64,000 nucleotides of DNA. Origin: Bdellovibrionota bacterium. Lineage in GTDB: Bacteria; Bdellovibrionota_C; UBA2361; JAFLCA01. The position numbers and the translations under genes were made by a program. The stretch spans positions 1,181,556 to 1,245,555 of the forward strand of contig CP129486.1 in NCBI GenBank assembly GCA_030584005.1. The letters run 5' to 3'. The notes under the pieces were generated by a model that ran no database searches, was not told the origin of the DNA, and saw nothing but the letters and a program-made list of their open reading frames with translations. Below, in pieces: positions 26,740-35,655 of this stretch (position 1 is the stretch's first letter; every line of letters starts with the position of its first letter).

Positions 26740-27786
26740 ATGAAGAATATTTGCCTTAAGATATCTTTATTACTGGGTGTATTGATATCGACGGTCTTAC
26801 CGATCGATTCTTGGGCGAACCCACTTAAAATCGGAGTAGTAGCGCCGTTAACGGGACCCGCAGCGACAAGTGGCGAGACCGTTCGTAATAGCATTATTCT
26901 GGCCCAGGAGAAGTTTGATCCACAAAAGAGCGTGGACTTCGTATTCGAAGATGATCAACTGCAGCCTAAGAATACTGTTACATCTGTCAATAAGCTTATC
27001 TCTCATGATCGAGTAGATGGGCTCATTGTTTTTGGATCCCCTACATCGCTGGCGGTGAATTCCATAGCCGAACAGAACAAACTGCCGATGGTTGCATTGT
27101 CTATTGTTGACAAAGTCGTAGCGGGCAAATCTTACGTTTTTAAACATTGGGTTTCCTCGCGTGTCGAGAATGAGCTGGTGGTAGCTGAGGTCAAACGCCG
27201 CGGGTATAATCGAATTGCTATTATTGCCTCAACTAACGATGCGATGCTCGCAATGCGTGATCATTTTGCTGCGAGCAAGTTCGTTGACATCGTATATTCG
27301 GAAGACTTTCCCAGCGAGGAGAGCGACTTTAGAAGTGCAGTGACTAAAATTAGACAGGCAAATCCAGATGCAGTTTATAACTTGCTCTGGTCTCCCCAGC
27401 CTGCAATTTTTGCCAAAGCACTTCGAGGCGGTGGCTATGTTGGCCCGATGTTTGGTGTTCACAATCTCGAGGACCCTAAACAGATTGAGGCAAGTGACGG
27501 AACTCTAAATGGAGCATGGTTCGTTACCGGCGATGACAGCGCGGCTGCGGAATACTATCGCGATTACGAGCAACGGTTCGGCGTTAGTCCTGCGGCAGGG
27601 GGGCCGAATGCATTTGATGTAGCAAAAATGTATATAGAGGCCATTAAAGTAAATGACATCGCGAAGTTTTTACGAAGTTTGAACAACTTTCACGGGGCCT
27701 ACGGGGAGTATGGCGCGACGGGGCATAATGATTTCATGATTAAGGCGGCGAAGAAATCAATCGCTGATGGAAAGATTATCTCATGA
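26740..27786 (+). CDS. Orphan LivK/branched-chain-amino-acid-type periplasmic binding protein
   Basis: 348 residues from ATG 26740 (GAGG 7 bp upstream). Signal peptide MKNICLKISLLLGVLISTVLPIDSWA, then a type I periplasmic-binding fold: LKIGVVAPLTGPAATSGETVRNS, VDGLIVFGSPTSLAV, YNRIAIIASTNDAM, DFRSAVTKIRQANPDAV. This fold binds amino acids or other small ligands. No permease or ATPase gene is near. A homologous gene lies at 42462. Ligand unknown; it could serve a sensor rather than a transporter. Confidence 0.85.
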   Translation: MKNICLKISLLLGVLISTVLPIDSWANPLKIGVVAPLTGPAATSGETVRNSIILAQEKFDPQKSVDFVFEDDQLQPKNTVTSVNKLISHDRVDGLIVFGSPTSLAVNSIAEQNKLPMVALSIVDKVVAGKSYVFKHWVSSRVENELVVAEVKRRGYNRIAIIASTNDAMLAMRDHFAASKFVDIVYSEDFPSEESDFRSAVTKIRQANPDAVYNLLWSPQPAIFAKALRGGGYVGPMFGVHNLEDPKQIEASDGTLNGAWFVTGDDSAAAEYYRDYEQRFGVSPAAGGPNAFDVAKMYIEAIKVNDIAKFLRSLNNFHGAYGEYGATGHNDFMIKAAKKSIADGKIIS

Positions 27787-27796
27787 TGTAGACGCG

Positions 27797-27891
27797 ATAG
27801 AACAGTTCGCGCCACGCGGAGGTGAAACCGCGTGAGTTTTGTGGCAGTTTGAAGCGTACCAGTTTGGCTCAGGTGCGCATAACCGTTATCC
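27797..27891 (+). other. attC-like site delta (weak)
   Basis: R''-like ATAGAAC 27797-27803 and R' GTTATCC 27885-27891; a central stem CACGCGG / CCGCGTG within. The R' box is the exact complement of GGATAAC at 28744-28750 at the end of the next gene. The upstream box does not match its own cassette edge, and the site is long (95 bp), so the left half is doubtful. Confidence 0.4.
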
Positions 27892-27915
27892 ACGAGAGCC
27901 TTCAGGAGAAAATGT

Positions 27916-28749
27916 GTGAATCAGTATAGCGCTCCTAAAGATCCTCTCTCCCGCTCGCACGTTATAACGGTCCAGCACCTTTCTCATAAAAGCTCAATTT
28001 CTGATAAACCAAACGAAGACGCGCTGCTCGTAGATTTAGATAACAGGATTTACGCTTTGGCTGATGGTGTAAGTCGCCTCCGGGGTGCGGACGGGATGTA
28101 TCCAAATCCGAGCCCGGCATCAGAGGTTGCGCAACTGCTTGTCACACAGGCAAGTCAATTTATCGCAGATAGCGTTCCGCCTATAACAGTTCGATTACTT
28201 GAGGAGGCGCTTCGAGTCGCTGGATCCTCCATCGCGAACTACAACAAGGAGAAGTTTCCCAATCCCGATTTTGGAATCAATGATTATGCCGGAGCAGTAG
28301 GGATTGTCGGTTCCATTGGTATAAACACATTACGCTATGCATATATCGGGGACTGTGTTGGTTTACTCGTCCGGGGCGGAGCAATCAGAAACCTTACGGT
28401 CAATCAAACGGAAGGGATTGAGGCATACATCCGAACTAATAAAGGCACCCCAAATCTTGAGCAAACGATACGCCGAGAAATAAGAAACAATGAATCTCAT
28501 CCCCTGTCTTGGGGCGTACTTACCGGAGAGGACAAATCGGCCGCCTTTATTAAATCGGGAGAACTATCTCTTAATAAAGGTGATAGAGTTGTTTTTTGCT
28601 CAGATGGTCTGCTTGGTGTGGTTTCTCGATATTCTGCTTTGTTGGCAGAAGGAAGTGCCAACGAGATTGTGAATGCAATGCTTAAGCTTGAAGATGACGG
28701 AAGTTATCGTTCAGATGATAAAACTTTGATTCTAATTGATATTGGATAA
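27916..28749 (+). CDS. PP2C-family protein phosphatase (putative cassette gene)
   Basis: 277 residues; GTG start with AGGAG 7 bp upstream. PP2C motifs in order: KPNEDALLV (metal-binding D), YALADGVSRLRG, a central YIGDCVGLLV, RVVFCSDGLLGVV and SDDKTLILI (DDxT). All metal-binding Asp positions are seen, so it is probably an active Ser/Thr phosphatase. No membrane part. Its stop TAA lies within GGATAAC (28744-28750), the exact complement of GTTATCC at 27885, as for an integron cassette. The minus-strand neighbour may overlap its end by 46 bp. Confidence 0.8.
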   Translation: MNQYSAPKDPLSRSHVITVQHLSHKSSISDKPNEDALLVDLDNRIYALADGVSRLRGADGMYPNPSPASEVAQLLVTQASQFIADSVPPITVRLLEEALRVAGSSIANYNKEKFPNPDFGINDYAGAVGIVGSIGINTLRYAYIGDCVGLLVRGGAIRNLTVNQTEGIEAYIRTNKGTPNLEQTIRREIRNNESHPLSWGVLTGEDKSAAFIKSGELSLNKGDRVVFCSDGLLGVVSRYSALLAEGSANEIVNAMLKLEDDGSYRSDDKTLILIDIG

Positions 28750-29036
28750 CAAAAAAATCTTAGCGGACGGATTAAATGACGCCCAATCTTCACTTCGAGT
28801 GTTAGATTCGTGGCTCGGAGCAACTCATTCACGTAGTTAGTGAATTCGATACGCTGGCCATCCGGAATGGTGGCTGCCCGGGAGACCGCATCCGAAAGTG
28901 TTTGAATATCATCTGGCTGCACATGCGGAACTAGGCGACTGTGAAGTGTCCGAACCAGGGCAAGCGGGTCCCTTTGGGGAAGCGCTGCATCCTGTGGAAG
29001 AGTGGCTCCAAATGAGGATGGCGTCTTGGGTCGCAC
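28704..29036 (-). CDS. Hypothetical small protein
   Basis: 110 residues with no recognised domain; the middle (RIEFTNYVNELLRATNLTLEV) is plausible protein sequence, the C-terminus (SIRIKVLSSER) may be read-through of the neighbouring site. It overlaps the PP2C gene end on the opposite strand. It follows the ParB-like gene by 73 bp on the same strand and may be co-transcribed. Confidence 0.35.
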   Translation of the reverse strand: MRPKTPSSFGATLPQDAALPQRDPLALVRTLHSRLVPHVQPDDIQTLSDAVSRAATIPDGQRIEFTNYVNELLRATNLTLEVKIGRHLIRPLRFFCYPISIRIKVLSSER

Positions 29037-29109
29037 CGGGTCTTCCTACTCCTGTCAGTCATGTATGAGACTAGCACGATTGTTGGGGGGGTACAGGGCT
29101 TGACCCAGA

Positions 29110-29916
29110 TTAAAGTTCATATTCAGCGACATCTGCGGGTACAGACAGCGAGTGCTGAGAAAGCATCCCCTTGACTGCGGCGCATCGGTGTCGACCATTA
29201 TTTCCGATAAAGAAATCCTTTCCCCATTTGACGAGATGGATTGGCCCGTCAGGTTGATAGCAAAATGCCGTACCATCTCGAATAGCAAGCGCGAGGTCGT
29301 GGATATAGCTCTCACCACGATCGTGGTCAAACAGCCACGACTCGTCGGTCGAGAACCTTCCTATTATCTCATCGATCGGAACATCTAGAGTACCGCGAAA
29401 GACTCTCCTTCTTTCCGGCCAATCGGGATGCAGGTCATTCAGCGTGAAAAAGGGAAGGTGCTCGAGGCGCCTATTGAATGCGTCACGATCTTCGATGATG
29501 ACATCTTTATATTGTCGGCCCTGCCTAAGCTGAGTGTGCTCTGCGACCAAATACGGGACCTCGAGTGGATTATCCTCGATTGCGAGAGGGGTCTGGCAAG
29601 CATCAAGGTAAGAGATGAGCGGTCTAATGGTGTTGCCCCTGCATGATTCCGCAATAGCTCTTTTGATGGCCCCAACATCCTGACGAGATTCGAGTAGAGC
29701 TCGCAGGGGGGCGAATTGCTCGCTTATTACAGAGATTTCCGTGATGGGCCCGTGTACTCTCCCTTTAACCTGAATTGTGAAGGAGTCCGTTCCGAATAAG
29801 AATCGGAGTTCTCCCGAATTTCGAATAGAAGATCTTCCCAATGCATATTCTGCTAGGATTGGGTTTGGTCGCGTGCTGGTAGGCTGCTCAAATTTCATGA
29901 AATCCATCCGCATCAT
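29110..29916 (-). CDS. ParB/sulfiredoxin-like domain protein
   Basis: 268 residues as drawn; ATGs at 29907 and 29898 are also possible starts. The C-terminal third, IHDLALAIRDGTAFCYQPDGPIHLVKWGKDFFIGNNGRHRCAAV (shown here only as order of elements: helix, strand, then GNNGRHRCAA), fits the ParB/Srx fold, where a Gly-x-HR motif binds nucleotide. N-terminal part is unrecognised. Middle gene of a three-gene minus-strand set (30474 to 28704). Such ParB-like domains occur in nucleases, kinases and CTPases; which applies is unknown. Confidence 0.5.
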   Translation of the reverse strand: MMRMDFMKFEQPTSTRPNPILAEYALGRSSIRNSGELRFLFGTDSFTIQVKGRVHGPITEISVISEQFAPLRALLESRQDVGAIKRAIAESCRGNTIRPLISYLDACQTPLAIEDNPLEVPYLVAEHTQLRQGRQYKDVIIEDRDAFNRRLEHLPFFTLNDLHPDWPERRRVFRGTLDVPIDEIIGRFSTDESWLFDHDRGESYIHDLALAIRDGTAFCYQPDGPIHLVKWGKDFFIGNNGRHRCAAVKGMLSQHSLSVPADVAEYEL

Positions 29917-29988
29917 TCCCGCAATTGGGCGGGGCAGAGTATCAAAGGTCTGGAGGCATCAAAGATACTTTCTCAGTAACAAAGATAT

Positions 29989-30474
29989 TTAGAATGGTTG
30001 CTGTAGTTGGGCTCGCACGCTGCCGGCGTTAAATTTCACGGAGATCCAGTCGGAGACTGAAGGGCGTAGCGACCCATCGAGGAGCGAAAGAAGTGCGTCG
30101 AGACGCTCAGTCGCTTCAGCAATCTGTCCACAAACATAACCACGAGGGTCTCTGGCAGGTTGAAGATTCTCGACAAGGCTAGCGTTCGCAGCACGTACCA
30201 TCGCGCAGTCAGCTCTAAGGGACGCGACCATTCCGAGAGCTTGCTCGGGTGTCGCTTCAACGAATGCACCAACCTTCTTTTCAAATTCAGTAGCTAAGGA
30301 GCGGCCAATCTCCCTTACCAGATTATTCCTCTCCCAGGGCTCATGGTCTCCTTTTATGACATACACGTCATTTGCTTGCAGGTACTCCCCAATTCTTTCG
30401 GGAGTAAAGGACTTGAGTCCGCTGGACGTCTCAAACTTGGGAGGAAGGCTAACCTCATGAATCGTAGCGTGCAT
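29989..30474 (-). CDS. Hypothetical protein
   Basis: 161 residues, mostly helical, no signal peptide. The middle (EHPWER-like DHEPWERNNLVREIGRSLATEFEKKVG) and C-terminal (GQIAEATERLDALLSLLDG) parts look like a structured protein. Not recognised. First gene of the minus-strand set that includes the ParB-like gene 72 bp downstream. Upstream lies a transposase remnant and IS91 copy 1. Confidence 0.5.
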   Translation of the reverse strand: MHATIHEVSLPPKFETSSGLKSFTPERIGEYLQANDVYVIKGDHEPWERNNLVREIGRSLATEFEKKVGAFVEATPEQALGMVASLRADCAMVRAANASLVENLQPARDPRGYVCGQIAEATERLDALLSLLDGSLRPSVSDWISVKFNAGSVRAQLQQPF

Positions 30475-30544
30475 ATTGAAATCCGGACCATTTTTGCAAA
30501 AATTGCATGTTGCTGAACGTTATGGGGTGAAATAATGGGGGAGT

Positions 30545-30660
30545 GACATCGATACGGGAAATCGAGATGTTCTAAAGATCCAAGTCCTTAACAGGATTAC
30601 CACGAAACATATCAGCATCGCGGATGTAGCTGCGAAGTACCGTAAGCGATCTGATGGAAT
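30545..30660 (+). pseudogene. Transposase N-terminal remnant
   Basis: A short open stretch translates to RDVLKIQVLNRITTKHISIADVAAKYRKR, which resembles the helix-turn-helix start of ISNCY/IS1202-type transposases (LKxxVLxRxxxxxxSxxDAA). It lacks a start codon and is cut by the IS91-family element at 30661. Confidence 0.35.
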
Positions 30661-32380
30661 AAGAGCGAAGGAGGAAACGCCGCACGCTTAAGAGAGGGAA
30701 CTTAATCTCCCAGGTGCCGAACTCTCAGCGCGCATGCATGCACTGAGGCATTCTGCCCCAGTCCTGAGGCGTAATGCCTCAGCCGGAGAGTGACGACGCC
30801 CAGGCGTTACAACGAGTTAAGGCGCACACCCCCGCTGGCACGACCCTTGTTGTGTGTGGCGGGATGTACACCTGCCGCACTTGGGAGGGGGCCAAGGCGA
30901 AGCTCCAACACTACCGCCGGAGGCAACCGGAGGAGACGCCCCTCTACCGCATCGTCTACCACGGGCGAGACGAACTCCCGCGTATCTGGGAAGAGCGGTT
31001 CCAGCAGACCTACGGGGTGCTACGAGACGAGGTGCTCGAAACCTTCGATGAATATCTTAACTGCGGACTTCTCCAACATGGCGCTGCACGGGTGTACTGC
31101 GACACGTGCAAGCACAGCCTCCTGGTGGCATTCTCGTGCAAGAAGCGGGGAGTGTGTCCGTCGTGCAACGCCAAGCGCGCTGTCAAATTCGGGGAGCACC
31201 TCTACGACTCAGTGCTTGAGCGGGTGCCGCATCGACACTGCGGATTCACGTTGCCGAAGCGGCTGAGGGTGTTCTTCCGGTACGACCGGGAGCTCAACAC
31301 CATACTTTTCCAAGCTGCCGCAGAGGCTCTGCGCGCAGTGCTTGGCACCGACTCTCGAACGCCCGCTCTCGTGCTGACACTGCAGACTGCCGGGGAGGCA
31401 CTTAACTTTAATCCGCACCTGCACGGGCTGCTCGCCGATGGCACCTTCGATGCCGCGGGGAACTTCGCCCCATTTCCCGCCATCGACACCGAGCGTATGG
31501 CAGAGCACTTCCGTGACCGGGTCCTCTCTGAGCTTGTTACCCGGGGGCTCATCACCGATGAGGTGCCTGCGCAGATACTCTCCCAAGAACACTCCGGCTT
31601 CGGCGCCTGGGTAGGCGAGCCGTTTGAAGAGGCAGACCGTACTAGGTTCGTCGCTCGCTATATTGAACGCGGACCGCTCTCGCTGGAGAAACTCTCCATC
31701 ACTGACGACATTGTGGCGTACACCACCAGCGATGGGGTAACTCAGGAATTCGATGCGCTCGAGTTCCTGGCGCTGCTATCGTGCCACATCCCCAAACCGT
31801 ATGAGTCTGTTACCCGCTACTATGGGTGGTACTCGTGTCGCAGAAGAGGTGAGCGAGCAAAGCATGCGCCAGTCCCGGACGAGTCAGCTACGCAGGAGCA
31901 CAGAACAGAGCCTTCTGTGAGCTGGGCAGCGTGCATGAAGCGCGTCTTCGAAATAGACCCTCTCGAGTGTCCGCGCTGCAAAAGCCAGATGAGGATCGTT
32001 GCCTTCCTCACCAATGAACGCGAGATTCTCAAAATCGCTGATGCTCTCCGAATACCGCACGCGCAGGCACCGCCAAAGATACCAAGACCACCTCAGCTAG
32101 AATACTTCAACCACTTCCCGCCTGACGACTTCAGCGCTTAGCACCGCATGAGGAAACCTGCTCCCAAATCTCTTGAAAAAAACACCCCCGCTACGCCTCT
32201 CACCATGCGGCAGCACCCCAAATACTCTCGAAATCCAGCTCTTCGCATTTAGCAGCTGCCGCTCCCGGCACTCTCACCTTACCAGATCCCATGAACTTCA
32301 TTACGCTTAAACCACCTCACACCACAGAGACAAACTTTGCTCAATTAACTTAATGGATTAGATCGATCTTCCTACTCGCT
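30661..32380 (+). mobile_element. IS91-family insertion sequence, copy 1
   Basis: Ends defined by comparison with copy 2 (38763-40484); identity starts at AAGAGCGAAGG and stops after CTACTCGCT. 1720 bp, no terminal inverted repeats, as expected for rolling-circle elements. The left 110 bp hold a palindrome GAGGCATTCTGCCCC...GAGGCGTAATGCCTC. After the right end, 21 bp of the terminus (TAGATCGATCTTCCTACTCGC) repeat at 32381-32401. Differs from copy 2 by a 7- versus 9-A tract and a few bases. Confidence 0.85.
30774..32141 (+). CDS. IS91-family transposase
   Basis: 455 residues; HUH-type rolling-circle transposase. N-terminal zinc finger C109-x2-C112...C122...C128-x2-C131; HUH motif H215-L-H217 in NFNPHLHGL; catalytic Tyr region RYYGWYS with Y349/Y350; C-terminal DPLECPRCKSQM zinc knuckle. 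Full length and intact. Residue 144 is Tyr here and Cys in copy 2. Confidence 0.93.
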   Translation: MPQPESDDAQALQRVKAHTPAGTTLVVCGGMYTCRTWEGAKAKLQHYRRRQPEETPLYRIVYHGRDELPRIWEERFQQTYGVLRDEVLETFDEYLNCGLLQHGAARVYCDTCKHSLLVAFSCKKRGVCPSCNAKRAVKFGEHLYDSVLERVPHRHCGFTLPKRLRVFFRYDRELNTILFQAAAEALRAVLGTDSRTPALVLTLQTAGEALNFNPHLHGLLADGTFDAAGNFAPFPAIDTERMAEHFRDRVLSELVTRGLITDEVPAQILSQEHSGFGAWVGEPFEEADRTRFVARYIERGPLSLEKLSITDDIVAYTTSDGVTQEFDALEFLALLSCHIPKPYESVTRYYGWYSCRRRGERAKHAPVPDESATQEHRTEPSVSWAACMKRVFEIDPLECPRCKSQMRIVAFLTNEREILKIADALRIPHAQAPPKIPRPPQLEYFNHFPPDDFSA

Positions 32381-32743
32381 TAGATCGATCTTCCTACTCG
32401 CAACATATTCTAGGAGCCTTTTCTGCAGAGCGTTCGGAGCCAGTTACAGGCGAGATCCCGAAACTTACTTTCGTGTCGGGAGCTGCGGGTTCCGTGCTCT
32501 AGAGTAAGAGAACGCCGGGCCAAAGGAGGCACCCTTACCAACTAACGTGCTGCGAAATTCACCTAAGGATTTCTCGGATGCCCCGACCATTTCGTTGCAT
32601 TGGCCAGGTGATCTAGTTCCGCTGTTCCTTCAGTTCTCGCTCCGTAGTTGGTGTGAGATTTGCACATTAGCACCTAGCCCCATGAGAAGTACCTAATCAA
32701 GTGGTACCTAGGGGCATTGTCTAGAAGTTAGTAGGAGTATGTT
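32142..32743. other. Intergenic region after IS copy 1
   Basis: Holds the right end of the IS (to 32380) and the 21-bp terminal duplication (to 32401). The rest up to the next gene has no gene I can support. AGGAG lies 7 bp before ATG 32744. Confidence 0.5.
32381..32401. repeat. Tandem copy of IS91 right terminus
   Basis: TAGATCGATCTTCCTACTCGC directly repeats the last 21 bp inside the element. Copy 2 has a different expansion at the same place (units of TACTCGC-like sequence, 40481-40499). Suggests imprecise termination of rolling-circle transposition. Confidence 0.7.
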
Positions 32744-33814
32744 ATGAGATTGGTATCGATTCTTATGCTGGTTTGTGCGTTAGAACTGAGCGTTTCAGTT
32801 CAAGCAGAGGAAGTAAGATATACTGTGGTGGATATGGGGCCCTCCCATCCCGCGGCCTTACACATTAACGACCGACAAGAAGTATTGATAAATGATTACT
32901 ATAATGACTCTCAGGCCCATATTTTTGATCTAAATACGAGAGTGTTACGCCCGCTGGTGTCCTCCGACGGGATAGAACTCTTTCATGGTGCTGATATTGA
33001 GAGCCAAGGAGCGGTCACTCGTGTTCTTGGAAACAGCGATGCCGGAGTTTCAATCCTACGCAATAAGGAGATGATCCCACTTCTGCCGGTCAGTGTGCCT
33101 GGATTGTACGATACTTTCGACGCCTCCAACATGAATGCGAGGGGACAAGTAGTTGGTACTATGCGTACGTTTTATCCAAATTACCGAAGCGAGCCAGTTC
33201 TGCTTGATGAAGTTGGAGCCCTAACATTTCTCGCTCAGCGAGTATCTTTGCCAAATGGGTTGCACTTAGAGTCTGCGGGACATTTGAATGACCGAGGAAT
33301 GATACTAGCCTTTGCCCAACGAGATATGCCATTTGAAGAACGATGGGTTTTACTCACCCCAGACGTTAACGGCAACTACGAAGCGGAGCTAATGCCCGAG
33401 TCAATTGGCTGGCCCTATGATATGAATAACCATGGAGACATAGTTGGCTATCAAGCGTCAGGACGCTTCTTTGTCTGGCAACAAGGAAAGGAGCCCAGGA
33501 CTGTGGAGTTTCCAGGATGGGTTAGTAATGATGCGTATGTGGTAAATGATCAACGACAAGTTCTTGGAAACGGGTACGTTAACGGCGAATTAAGAGTTTT
33601 TCTATACTCTATCGAGACTGGTCAGGTTCAAATTGTAAATGATCTTATTGATACAGCGGATTTTCATTCTCAGATTGAGGATATTTGGGGAGTAAATATG
33701 AATAACCTAGGGGTTATTACCGGCATGGCTACATTAAGTGGAAGGGCCAGACATGTTGCCTTGCTACCGAGGAAAGTTGCTACTCAGAGTTCTCTAACTG
33801 GTGCGGAAAAGTAA
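32744..33814 (+). CDS. Secreted HAF-repeat protein 1
   Basis: 356 residues with signal peptide MRLVSILMLVCALELSVSVQA. At least six HAF-like units with an N-x-x-G-x-(V/I)-x-G core: ALHINDRQEVLIN, ASNMNARGQVVGTM, GHLNDRGMILAF, YDMNNHGDIVGY, YVVNDQRQVLGN, NMNNLGVITGMA. Spacing suggests a beta-propeller. Paralogs at 35656 and 36994. A GC-rich terminator-like hairpin follows. Function unknown. Confidence 0.8.
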   Translation: MRLVSILMLVCALELSVSVQAEEVRYTVVDMGPSHPAALHINDRQEVLINDYYNDSQAHIFDLNTRVLRPLVSSDGIELFHGADIESQGAVTRVLGNSDAGVSILRNKEMIPLLPVSVPGLYDTFDASNMNARGQVVGTMRTFYPNYRSEPVLLDEVGALTFLAQRVSLPNGLHLESAGHLNDRGMILAFAQRDMPFEERWVLLTPDVNGNYEAELMPESIGWPYDMNNHGDIVGYQASGRFFVWQQGKEPRTVEFPGWVSNDAYVVNDQRQVLGNGYVNGELRVFLYSIETGQVQIVNDLIDTADFHSQIEDIWGVNMNNLGVITGMATLSGRARHVALLPRKVATQSSLTGAEK

Positions 33815-33830
33815 GAGCAATCTCAGATTG

Positions 33831-33857
33831 GGCGCGCGTCTGCTTCGGACGCGCGCC
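33831..33857 (+). terminator. GC-rich hairpin after HAF gene 1
   Basis: GGCGCGCGTC (33831-33840) pairs perfectly with GACGCGCGCC (33848-33857), 7-base loop TGCTTCG. No long T-run follows, so termination is possible but not certain. Confidence 0.55.
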
Positions 33858-33929
33858 TCACTGTCTTAGAGTGACAAGTAATCCCCCTACATAGAAGCGG
33901 CAGCTACAAACCAGAACTGGATAAGGCCT

Positions 33930-34343
33930 ATGGAATCTTCCAACATCACATCCCCCTTTGGGGATCCGGTTGACTGGGAAAAGGTAGATCCGGCGGTGCT
34001 TAAGGCACTTTATCGCCGGGCAAGCTCAGGATCGGCCTATGCGCTAGCTGGGGCTCAGGGGGTGATTTTCCTGTCAGCTATTACTTCGCACCTTATCTTT
34101 GAATCCCTTGAGGGGGAGGGCAAAATAGTCAGCATACTTCTATTTTTGCTATTTGCGGTGACTATTCTGGCAATGACGCTACGAGGAAGTGAGTTGCCAC
34201 TATTTCTTCGTGCGGAGCTACCCAAGGAGATTTGGGACTTCCAGAATGAAGCGAGAAAAATTGATCGAGCCCTGAGTGTGCGGCCGATGATAATAATTCT
34301 GGCCCAATTTGTAGTGTATCTTCTGTTGAGATTGAGTCTTTAG
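33930..34343 (+). CDS. Hypothetical small membrane protein
   Basis: 137 residues. Helices near 35-55 (GVIFLSAITSHLIFE), 66-85 (SILLFLLFAVTILAM) and 118-137 (MIIILAQFVVYLLLRL). No family recognised. AAGG lies about 5 bp before the ATG. It stands between the HAF genes and a minus-strand gene. Confidence 0.55.
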   Translation: MESSNITSPFGDPVDWEKVDPAVLKALYRRASSGSAYALAGAQGVIFLSAITSHLIFESLEGEGKIVSILLFLLFAVTILAMTLRGSELPLFLRAELPKEIWDFQNEARKIDRALSVRPMIIILAQFVVYLLLRLSL

Positions 34344-34660
34344 CCAGTCACGGAGATGGTCGTGTCTCCAGCGCGACGAGGTAGGCAGTAATTGGGGCGA
34401 CCTCTCCGAGGGCGCCGGCGTCCACGGGGCGAAGGCGGCCGAGAGCGCTACATGGATCAGCTATCGTGAGTAAGCTGCGCCCTCGGCCCATTTGCACTTC
34501 ACTTGTCGCTTTGGAGCCTCTTTGGCTTATCAATGCCGTTACCAAAGATAGAGAGCCTAACCCGCTCGACCCAAAACAAAGCCGTGATGAGGATTAATAA
34601 AAGTCCTCCCTGGGCCCGTTTCGTATGATTGCCCTTTCTTGCTTTAGAACGCTTGACTCT
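34344..34660. other. Convergent intergenic region, no gene seen
   Basis: 317 bp between convergent genes. No supported frame; a GC-rich stretch at 34405-34440 is noted only. Confidence 0.4.
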
Positions 34661-35347
34661 TTAGAGTTGAGAGCTTTCTCGTTCTTCTGCGGGGAGAGAG
34701 CACCGTTTAGATTGGGCCAGCGCTAGCGCCATGCGCGCTTTAAAATAGCGCTCAAAGTCAGCTCGTGATTGGATTCTCTGCGTCGCAAATACCGCTAGCT
34801 CCTTTTGAAATTCCTGTCCCAGGCGCTCAAGCGCTTCTTGGGGGGAAGCATCAGGGAGAAGCACAAACTTGTCTCGGGGCGCGATATTGGCCGCTGAGTG
34901 CCGGCAGGTAGCCACTGCGAGGCGCGAATTGTCGGAGAGGACGGTAGAAATGGTAAGACCGAGAGTGCTCGTATGGAAGTTCTTTGGAGAGCAAATGAGA
35001 GTGATGATGCGGATAAGCATCGGGCAGCGGATATAGTGGATCTCACTCAAGAGCCCAGCTTGGTTCACATGGATCATAGAGAAATTATTCATTCCAATTG
35101 CCGTGCCGCTTGGTACTTCGAAGCTAAGAAGATGTCGAAACCCAATGCGTTCAAGTTCCTGCGCCAGCGCACGCACTTTCTCAAGCGGGACTCCGGGAGT
35201 TGTCTCTGGTACAGCGTCTCTAAGTTCGGGGTTTACAAAGAGACTATTTAGTTGGCGAATCACATATGCACAAACGGTGATGATGGCGATAATCGGCAGG
35301 AACAGACCTAAAAACGTTGCTGTGATAATTGAAAGTAACGAAGTCAT
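34661..35347 (-). CDS. Hypothetical membrane-anchored protein
   Basis: 228 residues from ATG 35347 (MTSLLSIITATF), which has GGAGC about 5 bp upstream; an ATG 12 bp further up overlaps that site. One N-terminal helix (about 2-30), then a soluble domain with two strands (IGFRHLLSFEVPSGTA, STLGLTISTVLSDNSRLAVAT) and a helical C-terminus. No family recognised. Confidence 0.6.
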   Translation of the reverse strand: MTSLLSIITATFLGLFLPIIAIITVCAYVIRQLNSLFVNPELRDAVPETTPGVPLEKVRALAQELERIGFRHLLSFEVPSGTAIGMNNFSMIHVNQAGLLSEIHYIRCPMLIRIITLICSPKNFHTSTLGLTISTVLSDNSRLAVATCRHSAANIAPRDKFVLLPDASPQEALERLGQEFQKELAVFATQRIQSRADFERYFKARMALALAQSKRCSLPAEERESSQL

Positions 35348-35655
35348 GGCTTGCTCCATCCGCTAGAAGGTTTCCGTGTAGTACGGTGCAAGCAAGTTTC
35401 ACACCACCAAGGAAGTGCTGGCACCAAGTTGCGGGTACTGGATTCGCTATGCGGCATGCCAGGAAATGCTCGTATTACTAACAGGTTAGTCAAATTACAG
35501 GGCCTAAGAACAATTAGTAACCTAAATGCGCATAGACTACTCTTCCAATTGGTGTGGAAATTGCACATCTACAAAGTGGCCAGGCCAATCGAGCGAATGA
35601 GCGGAATTGGTTAATGGTAACCAGTAGGTTTTTTGTTTCACTAAAGGAAATCAGT
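35348..35655. other. Divergent intergenic region before HAF gene 2
   Basis: About 300 bp. Contains a palindrome TACTAAC-AG-GTTAGTC-type at about 35473-35490 (core ACTAACAGGTTAGT), possibly an operator. AAAGGA lies 8 bp before the ATG at 35656. Confidence 0.4.
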
